The notes under the pieces are model-generated. The model was not told the DNA's origin, did not search any database, and was given only the letters and a program-made list of their open reading frames with translations. A stretch of DNA of 64,000 bases, taken from positions 58,363 through 122,362 of the forward strand of contig DASZCN010000114.1 in the NCBI GenBank assembly GCA_035943095.1. Reading direction: 5' to 3'. Each line of letters begins with the position of its first letter. Position 1 is the stretch's first letter. This DNA comes from AG41 sp035943095. Its GTDB lineage: Bacteria > Gemmatimonadota > Gemmatimonadetes > Gemmatimonadales > GWC2-71-9. Both the position numbers and the translations under genes were made by a program. Positions 32,851 through 41,018 of the stretch are shown here, piece after piece.

Positions 32851-32937
32851 AAGGTTAGGGAGATTGGGGGAGGTTGGAGGAGGTTGCGACGTACCTCCCC
32901 CAACCTCCGAAACCTCCTCCAACCTCCCAAACCTTCT
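32851..32937. repeat. Purine-rich GGTTGG element forming long inverted repeat
   Basis: GGGAGGTTGGAGGAGGTT at 32869-32886 pairs perfectly with its reverse complement at 32912-32929, and weaker pairing continues outward to AAGGTT/AACCTT. It fills the gap between two convergent genes and would act as a bidirectional hairpin. It is related to the elements at 11064 and 46913. The G-rich strand has many closely spaced GG runs and could also form a G-quadruplex. Confidence 0.85.
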
Positions 32938-32941
32938 TCAG

Positions 32942-34162
32942 CTAGTCGACGAGATCTCCCAGCAGCTGCCTCGCAATCACGATTCGCTGGATCTCACTCG
33001 TCCCCTCCCCGATCTCGCAGATCTTGGCGTCGCGCATCATGCGCTCGACCGGGTAGTCGGTGGTGTAGCCATAGCCGCCGTGCAGCTGGACCGCCTTGGT
33101 GGTGGCGCGCATGGCGAGCTCCGAAGCGTAGAGCTTGGCCATCGCGGCCTCCTTCTTGAACGGCCGGCCCTGCTGCTTGAGCCACGCGGCGTGGTACACG
33201 AGGTGTGTGGCCGCCTCGATCTCGGTGGCCATGTCGGCGAGCGCGAAGTGGACGCCCTGGAAGGCGGCTATCGGCTTGCCGAATTGCCGCCGAGTCGTCG
33301 TGTAGCGCAGGCACTCTTCGAGCGCGCCTTCCGCGATCCCTAGCGCCAGCGCGCCCAGACCGATTCGGCCACCGTCGAGCGTATGGAGGAACTGCCGGAA
33401 CCCATTGTTCACGGGTCCCAGGACGTTTTCCTTGGGGACGATCGCGTCCTGGAAGACCAGCTCGCGCGTATCCGACGCCCGCCAGCCGAGCTTGTCCTCC
33501 TTTTTCGCCGCCGCTACGCCGCGGCACTTGGGGAGAGAGGCCTCGTGGCCGACCCCGACGCGCTTCGCTTCCTCGAGGTCGGTCGTGTCCTTCGTGACGA
33601 TGAATGCGGTGATCCCGTGCGTTTTCTGCGCTGCGGGATCGGTGCGGGCGGTCACGACGAAGATCTCGCCGACGCCGGCGTGGGTGATGAAGATCTTCGA
33701 GCCGTTCAGGACGTAGTGATCCCCCTGCTCTTCCGCCATCGTGCGGGTGCCCCCGGCATCCGACCCGGCGCCCGGCTCGGTGAGGCCGAACCCGCCCAGC
33801 ACTTTGCCAGCGGCGAGCAGCGGCACGAATCTCCTCTTTTGCTCATCCGTTCCAAAATCCACAATGGGCGACGTGCCGAGCGTCGTGTGGGCGCTGATCG
33901 TGATGGCGTGGCTCGCATCGACCTTGGCGAGCTCGTGAATCACCATGATGTATGACAGGTAGTCCATGCCGCTGCCGCCCAAATGCTCTGGCCAGGGAAT
34001 ACCGAACAGCCCCAGGTCGGCCATCTGACGCACGTTGTCCCACGGGAACGTGCTGTCGAGGTCGTGGCGACGGGCGCTGGGCTTCACGACCTGTTGCGCG
34101 AAGTCGCGCACCATGTCGCGCACTTGGAAATGATGATCGGTGAAATAGAGGGAGTCGTGCAT
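32942..34162 (-). CDS. Acyl-CoA dehydrogenase
   Basis: A 406-residue FAD-dependent dehydrogenase of short-chain/branched-chain type. FGLTEPGAGSDAGG and IFITHAGVGEIFVV are FAD/substrate contacts, FGKPIAAFQGV and LHGGYGYTTDYPVERMMRD are conserved family blocks. The catalytic Glu should be in KICEIGEGTSEIQRIVIAR. It reduces ETF while forming an enoyl-CoA. It is downstream of ppc in the serine-cycle cluster, separated by a 97-bp gap with an inverted repeat, so it may belong to the same unit or be separately controlled. The specific acyl substrate is not readable. Confidence 0.92.
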   Translation of the reverse strand: MHDSLYFTDHHFQVRDMVRDFAQQVVKPSARRHDLDSTFPWDNVRQMADLGLFGIPWPEHLGGSGMDYLSYIMVIHELAKVDASHAITISAHTTLGTSPIVDFGTDEQKRRFVPLLAAGKVLGGFGLTEPGAGSDAGGTRTMAEEQGDHYVLNGSKIFITHAGVGEIFVVTARTDPAAQKTHGITAFIVTKDTTDLEEAKRVGVGHEASLPKCRGVAAAKKEDKLGWRASDTRELVFQDAIVPKENVLGPVNNGFRQFLHTLDGGRIGLGALALGIAEGALEECLRYTTTRRQFGKPIAAFQGVHFALADMATEIEAATHLVYHAAWLKQQGRPFKKEAAMAKLYASELAMRATTKAVQLHGGYGYTTDYPVERMMRDAKICEIGEGTSEIQRIVIARQLLGDLVD

Positions 34163-34183
34163 GGGTTAAATCTAGTTACACGT

Positions 34184-34255
34184 TTGCACGACGGCACGTT
34201 ATCAGGGGGCACCAGGTAGTGGACGTCGGGCAACGTGCCGTCATGTGTCGTGCAA
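34184..34255. repeat. Large interrupted inverted repeat between ppc and acyl-CoA dehydrogenase
   Basis: TTGCACGACGGCACGTT at 34184-34200 faces AACGTGCCGTC...GTCGTGCAA at 34232-34255. Two segments of 8-9 bp pair, with a 7-base bulge in the right arm, and an 11-bp perfect repeat (GACGGCACGTT/AACGTGCCGTC) is one register. No T-run follows. Possible intergenic processing hairpin or binding site. Confidence 0.7.
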
Positions 34256-34259
34256 CGCC

Positions 34260-36971
34260 TTACCCCGTGGTCCCAAACCCCGCCGCGATGCAATTGATCG
34301 ACATCAGGAGCGCGGCCAGGTGGTCCTGGGCCTGTTCCGGCGGCGCGGCGCGATAGCGACGCAGTAGCTCGATCTGCTGGCGGTTCACCTGATTGAGTGT
34401 CGGGAGGCGGCGCGCGAGCCGCTGGCGGAACTGGGGGAATCGCTCGGCGAGCCCCGCGCACCCGGTGAGGCGGCGCACGACGTCCAGCGTGCGATGGTAC
34501 TCGTCCGTCACGAGCGTGAAGATTTCCTGGCGCACCCAGGGGTCCGCTACGAGGTCGGCGTACTGGCGGGCCAGCTCGAGATCCACATAGGCGAGCGTCT
34601 TTTCGGCCTCGTCCACGATCAGCCGAAACAGGCGGAAGTCGTTGAACATCCGTTTGAGCAGCGCCTCCCCGCGTGCGCCGCGGACTTCGAGAAAGGTTGC
34701 CACACCCGTTCCGACGCCGAACCACCCGGGAATGAAGTGCCGGTTCTGGGTCCAGGCGAACACCCACGGAATCGCACGCAGATCAGCCAGCGTCCGCACG
34801 CCGGTACGGCGCGCGGGCCGCGACCCAATGTTCAAGAGCGCGATTTCCTCCACCGGGCTCGCGGCCTGAAAGTATGTCACGAGGTGCGGGTGCTCGACGA
34901 CGCGGCGGTAGGCGGCGTGCGCGGCGCCCGACAACGCTTCCATCGCCTCGTCGAACTCGGTGGTGGGGACGAGCGCCTCCTCCCGCTCGGACTTGAGCGA
35001 ATGCTCGAGGACGCTCGCCGCCAGGAGCTCGGTCTGGTACGCCGCGGTGCCGCGGTTGGCGTACTTGAATGACACGACCTCGCCCTGCTCGGTGAGGCGC
35101 AATCGGCCCTGGATGGATCCGGCCGGCTGGGCCGCGATCGCGCGTCCCGTGGGCGCGCCTCCCCGGCTGACGGAGCCGCCGCGGCCGTGGAAGAACGCGA
35201 TCGGCACGCCGCACTCCCGTCCCAGGCGTGTGAGTCGGAGCTGCGTCTTGGCAAGCTCCCAGTTAGAAGACAGGAAGCCACCGTCCTTATTCGAGTCCGA
35301 GTAGCCGATCATCACTTCGAACACTCCGCCCTGCGCCCGGACGCTGCGACGCACGAGCGGCACCTGGAGGAGCTCGCGCATGATGTCGGGCGCCCGGCGC
35401 AGATCGTCGATGGATTCGAACAGTGGGACGATCGGGAGCGTACAGCTCTCCGTGCCCGCCGCGTCTGCGAAGAGGCCTGCGTGCTTGGCCAGGAGGTGGA
35501 CACCCAGCACGTCCGCCGCGTCGTGCGTCATGCTGAGGACAAAGCTCCCGATCGCTTCGCGGTCGAGCCGGTCGCGCATCTCATGGATGAGCTGGAAGAG
35601 GCCGCACAGCTCCGCGGCTTCCGGTGGTGGCGCGGCACGATCTCCCTGCAGGGGGCGGCCCAGCTCGGTCACGAGCCAGGCGCGCCAGGCGGCCGATGTT
35701 GGTTCCGGGAGGGGGGGCTCGCCGGGATGGCGCGCGCGCCACAACGCCGCCAGGGCCGCGGTCACGCGGGGTGAGTTATCCCGTACGTCGAGCCGGAACG
35801 TGCTGAACCGGAAGGCTTCGACCTCACGGCGCAGCGGCCGCACCAGGAGATTCGCGACGGTGGCACAGCCTGCGGCGATCAGGCCCGCCTCGAGCGTGCG
35901 CAAGTCCGCGACGAGCTCGTCGGCCGTCGCGTACCCGCCGTGACCCGCCTCGCTCGCCAGCGCCTGGTCCAGCCGGCGAAGCATGCAGGTCGCGTATTGC
36001 CGGAAGACCTCACCCGGGTTGCGCCGCTGGATGCGCTCCGCGTCGCCCGACTCGGCGAGCAGACGGTTCAGCGCGTCACGAAACTGCGGTGCGATCGGCG
36101 TCGCCCGCTCGGTCGGACTCAACGCCCGGAGAAGGTCGCCGAGGCGCTGGCGATACCGCCGCAGGCTGGCCGTCCGGTTTTCCAGCAGCGTGCGGCGCGT
36201 GACATCGTTCGTGACGAAGGGATTGCCGTCCCGGTCGCCACCGATCCACGAGCCGAACTGGAAGAACGGCGGCACGTCGTATTGCTCTTCCGGATAGGCC
36301 TGCCGCAGGGCGCGCTCGAGCTTTTCCACCAGCTCGGGGACGACCTCAAAGAGATTCTCGTTGACGAAGTACAGCCCCCAGGCGAGCTCCTGGTCCACGG
36401 TAGGCTTCTCGAGGCGTAGCTCGCCGCTGAGCCACAACAGCTCGATCTCGGTCCGGAGATTGTCCACGAGGGCGGTGCGCTCCCGCGGGGTCCACCGCGG
36501 GGTCTCGAGATCCACCAATCGCCGATAGATGCGGCGATGCTTCTCGAGCACGGTCACGCGCTTGGCCTCGGTGGGGTGCGCCGTGATCACGGGCCGCACG
36601 CGCAGACTGGCGACCAAGGCGCGCACTTCTTGCGGTGCGAGGCCCGCCCGTGCGGCGGACGAGACCACGTGTGCGAACGTCCCCCGGACTTGCTCGTGGC
36701 CGCGCTCGACCTCGCTCTGGCGTCGCTGGCGCATCGCGGCGTTCTGCTCCGCGATGGACAGCAGCTGGAACCACATCCCCTGGGCTTGAATGGCTCGAGC
36801 CACGAGGTCGGGTGGCGCGCCCGCATCGAGCGGCTCGCCCTGGAGCACGCGCTCGATCTCCGGATGGTGCGTGCGAATGACGTCGAGAAGGCAATCGTGC
36901 AGCAGACCCGCCGTGCCTCTCAGGTACTCGGCGGTGTCGACGAGGACGAAGGCAGCCGCGGGTGACGTCAC
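34260..36971 (-). CDS. ppc: Phosphoenolpyruvate carboxylase
   Basis: A 903-residue enzyme that carboxylates PEP to oxaloacetate. Active-site motifs are in place: VITAHPTEAKR (His132), FGSWIGGDRDGNP, GYSDSNKDGG near residue 553, and the Gly-rich loop FFHGRGGSVSRGG near 597. The extreme C terminus is NCIAAGFGTTG rather than the common NGIAAGMRNTG, a mild variant. GTG start overlapping the reductase stop. In the serine cycle this enzyme fixes the CO2 that makes oxaloacetate, and its place beside mtkA, mtkB and mcl repeats the grouping known from Methylobacterium. Confidence 0.97.
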   Translation of the reverse strand: MTSPAAAFVLVDTAEYLRGTAGLLHDCLLDVIRTHHPEIERVLQGEPLDAGAPPDLVARAIQAQGMWFQLLSIAEQNAAMRQRRQSEVERGHEQVRGTFAHVVSSAARAGLAPQEVRALVASLRVRPVITAHPTEAKRVTVLEKHRRIYRRLVDLETPRWTPRERTALVDNLRTEIELLWLSGELRLEKPTVDQELAWGLYFVNENLFEVVPELVEKLERALRQAYPEEQYDVPPFFQFGSWIGGDRDGNPFVTNDVTRRTLLENRTASLRRYRQRLGDLLRALSPTERATPIAPQFRDALNRLLAESGDAERIQRRNPGEVFRQYATCMLRRLDQALASEAGHGGYATADELVADLRTLEAGLIAAGCATVANLLVRPLRREVEAFRFSTFRLDVRDNSPRVTAALAALWRARHPGEPPLPEPTSAAWRAWLVTELGRPLQGDRAAPPPEAAELCGLFQLIHEMRDRLDREAIGSFVLSMTHDAADVLGVHLLAKHAGLFADAAGTESCTLPIVPLFESIDDLRRAPDIMRELLQVPLVRRSVRAQGGVFEVMIGYSDSNKDGGFLSSNWELAKTQLRLTRLGRECGVPIAFFHGRGGSVSRGGAPTGRAIAAQPAGSIQGRLRLTEQGEVVSFKYANRGTAAYQTELLAASVLEHSLKSEREEALVPTTEFDEAMEALSGAAHAAYRRVVEHPHLVTYFQAASPVEEIALLNIGSRPARRTGVRTLADLRAIPWVFAWTQNRHFIPGWFGVGTGVATFLEVRGARGEALLKRMFNDFRLFRLIVDEAEKTLAYVDLELARQYADLVADPWVRQEIFTLVTDEYHRTLDVVRRLTGCAGLAERFPQFRQRLARRLPTLNQVNRQQIELLRRYRAAPPEQAQDHLAALLMSINCIAAGFGTTG

Positions 36972-37954
36972 GCCACGCGGTCGCGTGGAGGCGCGCCCGC
37001 GAAGAAGGTCTTCAAGTTGTCGAGTGCCCGCAGACCCATCGCCACACGGGTCTCCTCGGTCGCGCTCCCCAGGTGAGGGAGCAGCACGACGTTCTCCATC
37101 GTCAGGAGCTCGGGGGACACGGCGGGCTCCCGCTCAAAGACGTCGAGCCCCGCTCCGGCGATCGTGCCCTGCGTGAGCGCCGCCACGAGGGCAGCTTCAT
37201 CCACGATGTCCCCGCGGGCATTGTTGATGAGAAACGCCCCGCGCTTCATCAAGCCGAGCCGTCGGGCGTCGATCAGGTGGCGGGTTTCTGGTGTGGCGGG
37301 CGAATGTAGCGAGACAAAATCCGCCTCCCGCAGCACGTCGTCCACGGTGGCACGTGGCTCCGCCCCCAGCGCCGCTACCACGGTGGGTGGAGGGGCGTAA
37401 GGATCGTGGAAGATCACGCGCATGCCGAAGCCGTGGTGCGCGCGGTGCGCCACCGCGCGGCCAATCCGGCCGAGTCCGATGAGTCCCAGAGTCTTACCGC
37501 TCACCCGGGTGCCGAGCAGGTAGGTCGGTCGCCACCCGGTCCACGCGCCCGCCCGTAACTGACGCTCCCCTTCCCCACCGCGCCGCGCCACCATCAGCAT
37601 GAGCAAGATCGCGTCGTCGGCGGTATCGTCGGTGAGCACGTCGGGCGTGTTGGTCACGACCAACCCGCGGGCCTTCGCGGTCGCGGTTTCGATGTTGTTG
37701 AACCCCACGCCGTAGTTGGCGATGATGCGGACCTTCAGTGGCTCGACGCTGAGCACCTGCGCCGTGAGCCGGTCGCTGACGGTGGGCACCAGCGCATCGG
37801 CGGTCCGCAACGCCTCGGCGAGCTCCGTAGCGCTGAAGGTATGGTCATCTGCGTTCAACCTGGCGTCGAACGCGTTGATCATCTGCTCCTCCACGGGCCC
37901 GGGCAGCCGGCGGGTGACGACCACCGTCGGGCGCCCGGAGCGTCCCGCGCTCAC
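36968..37954 (-). CDS. D-2-hydroxyacid dehydrogenase, hydroxypyruvate/glyoxylate reductase
   Basis: A 328-residue NAD(P)-dependent dehydrogenase. It has the cofactor motif LGLIGLGRIGRAVA and the catalytic Arg (LINNARGDIVDE), Glu (FEREP) and His (LLPHLGSAT). The N-terminal block VRIIANYGVGFNNIET is typical of the GhrB/GyaR glyoxylate reductase group rather than of the HprA subtype from Methylobacterium. In this operon it would reduce hydroxypyruvate, the product of the serine-glyoxylate aminotransferase, to glycerate. Both ends overlap neighbours (GTGA each side). Phosphoglycerate dehydrogenase is excluded by the missing ACT domain and the short length. Confidence 0.88.
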   Translation of the reverse strand: MSAGRSGRPTVVVTRRLPGPVEEQMINAFDARLNADDHTFSATELAEALRTADALVPTVSDRLTAQVLSVEPLKVRIIANYGVGFNNIETATAKARGLVVTNTPDVLTDDTADDAILLMLMVARRGGEGERQLRAGAWTGWRPTYLLGTRVSGKTLGLIGLGRIGRAVAHRAHHGFGMRVIFHDPYAPPPTVVAALGAEPRATVDDVLREADFVSLHSPATPETRHLIDARRLGLMKRGAFLINNARGDIVDEAALVAALTQGTIAGAGLDVFEREPAVSPELLTMENVVLLPHLGSATEETRVAMGLRALDNLKTFFAGAPPRDRVA

Positions 37955-38865
37955 CGCTCGACCATCACCGGCCGGGACGGCTGCCGCGCGAGGGCGTGCG
38001 CCACCGTGGCTCCGAGCTCGGCAGGGCTGGGTGCCACGGTCAGCCCGGCCGACCGCATGATCTCGGCTTTCTCGGCGGCGGTGTCACCGAACGCGGAAAT
38101 GATCGCGCCGGCGTGCCCCATGCGGCGCCCCTTGGGTGCGGTGAGGCCCGCGACGTACCCGATCACCGGCTTGGTCATCTGTTCCTTGACGAACATCGCG
38201 GCGTCGGCCTCCTGAGGACCGCCGATCTCACCGATCATCACCACTGCCTGCGTCTCCGCGTCCTGCTCGAACAGGGCGAGCATATCGACGAAGGAGCTCC
38301 CGTTGATCGGATCGCCGCCGATCCCGACGCTGGTCGTGATGCCGATGCCCAGCGCCTGCATTTGGGCCGCCGCCTCGTAGCCGAGCGTCCCGGACCGCGT
38401 GACGACACCGACCGTGCCGCGCGTATAGATGTGTCCCGGCATGATGCCCATCATCGCCTGGCCCGCGCTGATCACTCCGGCGCAGTTCGGCCCAATGAGC
38501 GTGGTGCGCCGGTCCTTGGCGTAGCGCCAGAGATACCGTTTCACACGAATCATGTCCTGCGCGGGCACGCCGTCGGTGATCGTCACCACGAGGCGGAGCC
38601 CCGAGTCCGCCGCCTCCATGATCGCGTCGGCACAGAACGGCGCGGGAACGAGGATGAGGCTCGCGGCGGCGCCGGTGCGCTCCACTGCCTCCTTCACCGT
38701 GTTGAAGACCGGCCGCCCGAGATGCTCGCCGCCACCCTTGCCTGGCGTCACGCCGCCGACGACGTTCGTCCCGTAGGCGATCATCTCCTTGGCGTGGAAG
38801 GTGCCCTTGTCGCCCGTGAAGCCCTGGACGATGACGCGTGTCTTCTCGTCGAGCAGGATGCTCAT
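37951..38865 (-). CDS. mtkB: Malate-CoA ligase alpha subunit
   Basis: A 304-residue succinyl-CoA synthetase-alpha family protein. VQGFTGDKGTFHAKEMIAYG and VVGGVTPGKGG are nearly those I recall for Methylobacterium MtkB, as are NGSSFVDMLALFEQD and GEIGGPQEADA. The phospho-His lies in RRMGHAGAIIS. Malate-CoA ligase makes malyl-CoA from malate, CoA and ATP. The alternative SucD assignment is weakened by the operon: mtkA, malyl-CoA lyase, serine-glyoxylate aminotransferase and ppc flank it. ATGA overlap with mtkA. Confidence 0.9.
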   Translation of the reverse strand: MSILLDEKTRVIVQGFTGDKGTFHAKEMIAYGTNVVGGVTPGKGGGEHLGRPVFNTVKEAVERTGAAASLILVPAPFCADAIMEAADSGLRLVVTITDGVPAQDMIRVKRYLWRYAKDRRTTLIGPNCAGVISAGQAMMGIMPGHIYTRGTVGVVTRSGTLGYEAAAQMQALGIGITTSVGIGGDPINGSSFVDMLALFEQDAETQAVVMIGEIGGPQEADAAMFVKEQMTKPVIGYVAGLTAPKGRRMGHAGAIISAFGDTAAEKAEIMRSAGLTVAPSPAELGATVAHALARQPSRPVMVER

Positions 38866-40037
38866 GCGGCGAGGCCCGCGTCGCGGGCGGCCACGACACG
38901 CTCGGCGGCTTCCGAGAGCGTGTCCGCCGTGTGGATCGCGAGACCGCTCTCCTTGAGGATGCGGCGTCCCTCTTCGACGTTGGTTCCCGCGAGGCGTACC
39001 ACCAGCGGTACGGGCACCCGAACTTCCCGCACCGCCTGCACGACCCCTTGAGCCACCCAGTCGCACCGATTGATTCCCGCGAACACGTTCACGAGGATCG
39101 CGCGGACGTTCTTGTCGGAGAGAACGAGCCGAAACGCGGCAGCGACGCGATCGGGGCTCGCGCCGCCTCCGATGTCGAGGAAGTTCGCGGGCTCGCCCCC
39201 GGCGTGCTTGATCATGTCCATCGTCGCCATGGCGAGTCCGGCCCCATTGATGATGCAGCCGATGTCGCCCTCCAGCGCCACGTAGTTCAGGCCGTGCTCT
39301 GCCGCCTCCACCTCGCGCGGATCCTCTTGCGCGTAGTCACGCAGCTCGGCCACGTTGGGACGCCGGAACATCGCGTTGTCGTCGAAGCTCATTTTCACGT
39401 CGAGGGCGAGGACCTGGCCCTCCTTGGTGACGACGAGCGGATTGATCTCGACCATGGTCGCGTCGAGCTCGCGAAACGCCTGATAGGCACCGAGGATGGC
39501 GGTCACCGCCTGGCTGACCCGTGCTGGGGCGAGACCCAGGCCGAACCCGAGCTCCCGGGCCTGGAACGCCTGCATCCCGACGGCGGGCTCTACCACCTCG
39601 CGCAGGATCGCCGCGGGCTCCCGCTGCGCGATCTCTTCGATCTCCATGCCGCCGTGCGGGTGGGCCACGACGACGATGCGCTCGCGCTTGCGGTCGAGCA
39701 CCAACCCGACGTATAGCTCGCGTTCGATCGGGAGTGCCTGCTCGACGAGCAGGCGATGGACGGGGAGACCTTCCGGGCCGGTCTGGGTGGTGACGAGCGT
39801 CTTGCCGAGCAGCTCCTTTGCGGCCTGGCGCACGTCGGCGTCGGTCGAGCACAGTCGGATGCCACCTGCCTTGCCACGGGCGCCGGAATGGATCTGCGCC
39901 TTCACCACCCACCGCAGGCCGCCGATCTCGCTGGCGCGATACACCGCCTGCTCGGCACTGTAAGCGACCCCGCCCTTCGGGACAGGGACCCCGAACCCGG
40001 TGAGCAGCTCCTTGGCCTGGTACTCGTGAATGTCCAC
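38862..40037 (-). CDS. mtkA: Malate-CoA ligase beta subunit
   Basis: A 391-residue ATP-grasp subunit of the succinyl-CoA synthetase-beta family with GTG start. KAQIHSGARGKAGGIRLC and LLGKTLVTTQTGPEGLPV form the ATP-grasp N terminus, FRELDATMVEINPLVV binds metal, and GDIGCIINGAGLAMATMDMI leads into the CoA-ligase domain with VFAGINRCDWVAQGVV. IN-R-CDWVA matches MtkA as I recall it; SucC usually has a different residue pattern there. With mtkB it forms the ligase that feeds malyl-CoA lyase encoded 3 bp upstream. Confidence 0.9.
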   Translation of the reverse strand: MDIHEYQAKELLTGFGVPVPKGGVAYSAEQAVYRASEIGGLRWVVKAQIHSGARGKAGGIRLCSTDADVRQAAKELLGKTLVTTQTGPEGLPVHRLLVEQALPIERELYVGLVLDRKRERIVVVAHPHGGMEIEEIAQREPAAILREVVEPAVGMQAFQARELGFGLGLAPARVSQAVTAILGAYQAFRELDATMVEINPLVVTKEGQVLALDVKMSFDDNAMFRRPNVAELRDYAQEDPREVEAAEHGLNYVALEGDIGCIINGAGLAMATMDMIKHAGGEPANFLDIGGGASPDRVAAAFRLVLSDKNVRAILVNVFAGINRCDWVAQGVVQAVREVRVPVPLVVRLAGTNVEEGRRILKESGLAIHTADTLSEAAERVVAARDAGLAA

Positions 40038-40040
40038 GGG

Positions 40041-41018
40041 CTATGCTCGTGCCGCGGCAAGCGGAGCGGGAGCGCCTTTCGAGCGGGCCGCGATCGCGGA
40101 GGCGATCTGGACGATGTTCTGAGCCATGCGCGCCGAGGCGGCGTCGATCATGCGGCCGTCGAGCTGCGCGGCTCCCCGGCCCGCCCGCGCCGCCTCGTCC
40201 AAGGCGAGGAGGATGCGGCGGGCGCGGTCCACCTCCGCGGGGGGCGGCGTGAACACATCGTTGGCGAGCGGTATCTGCGATGGGTGGATGGCCCACTTCC
40301 CCTCGTAGCCAAGGGCGGCTGCTCGCCGCGCGGCGGCCACGTATCCGTCCGGGTCCTTGAAGTCGCCGTAGGGGCCGTCGATCGGACGCAGGCCGTAGGC
40401 ACGGCAGGCGGTTACCATGCGCGCGAGCGCGGCGTGCCATTGATCGCCCGGGTAATCGGGATTCAGCCCGCCAATGCTCACCGTCCGGGCCCGGAGGCTC
40501 GCGGCGAGATCCGCGACGCCGAAGTGCATCGCCTCGAGCCGGCGGCTCGCCTGCGCGATCGCCTCGACGTTGGCCATGCCGAGTGCCGTCTCGATCAGGA
40601 CGTCGATCCCGATGCGGTGGGGGATCTGCCGCGCCGTCTCGATCTGGGTGAGGAGGGCGTCCACGAGATACACGTCGGCAGGGACCCCGACCTTCGGCAC
40701 GAGGACGACGTCGAGCCTGTGGCCCGCCTGCTCGACCACGTCGACCATATCCCGGTACATGTAGTGCGTGTCGATCCCGTTGACGCGAACCGAGACCGTC
40801 TTGCCCCGTCCCTTCCAGTCGTGCTCGAGCAAGCCGGCCACCACGTTCTTCCGGGCCTGCTCCTTGTCGGCGGGCGCGACGGCATCCTCGAGATCGAGAA
40901 AGACGTAGTCGGCCTCCCCGTCCAGCGCCTTCTGGAACATCGCGGGCTGTGAGCCGGGTACTGCGAGCTCGCTGCGCTGCAGCCGGGGATGCGCCGGCTC
41001 GTACCGAGTGAGACTCAT
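40041..41018 (-). CDS. mcl: Malyl-CoA lyase
   Basis: A 325-residue HpcH/HpaI/CitE-family lyase that splits (S)-malyl-CoA into acetyl-CoA and glyoxylate. LQRSELAVPGSQPAMFQKAL, VFLDLEDAVAPADKEQARKN, NGIDTHYMYRDMVDVVE and VLVPKVGVPADVYLVD follow serine-cycle Mcl almost block by block. So do ETALGMANVEAIA, the metal-binding Glu/Asp, and GYEGKWAIHPSQIPLAN. The methylotroph enzyme has a roughly 10-residue insert after the GG(V/L)N(A/P)DY block that is reduced here. ATGA overlap with sga. Citrate lyase beta is unlikely given this context and the lack of alpha/gamma subunits. Confidence 0.93.
   Translation of the reverse strand: MSLTRYEPAHPRLQRSELAVPGSQPAMFQKALDGEADYVFLDLEDAVAPADKEQARKNVVAGLLEHDWKGRGKTVSVRVNGIDTHYMYRDMVDVVEQAGHRLDVVLVPKVGVPADVYLVDALLTQIETARQIPHRIGIDVLIETALGMANVEAIAQASRRLEAMHFGVADLAASLRARTVSIGGLNPDYPGDQWHAALARMVTACRAYGLRPIDGPYGDFKDPDGYVAAARRAAALGYEGKWAIHPSQIPLANDVFTPPPAEVDRARRILLALDEAARAGRGAAQLDGRMIDAASARMAQNIVQIASAIAARSKGAPAPLAAARA

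Noticed and set aside
37951..40037. SucCD (TCA-cycle succinyl-CoA synthetase) assignment for the ligase subunits
   Set aside because: Sequence blocks agree with MtkA/MtkB and the operon contains malyl-CoA lyase, serine-glyoxylate aminotransferase and ppc. Kept only as the alternative.
40041..41018. Citrate lyase beta subunit (CitE)
   Set aside because: Methylotroph Mcl blocks are matched nearly throughout and no CitD/CitF genes are present.
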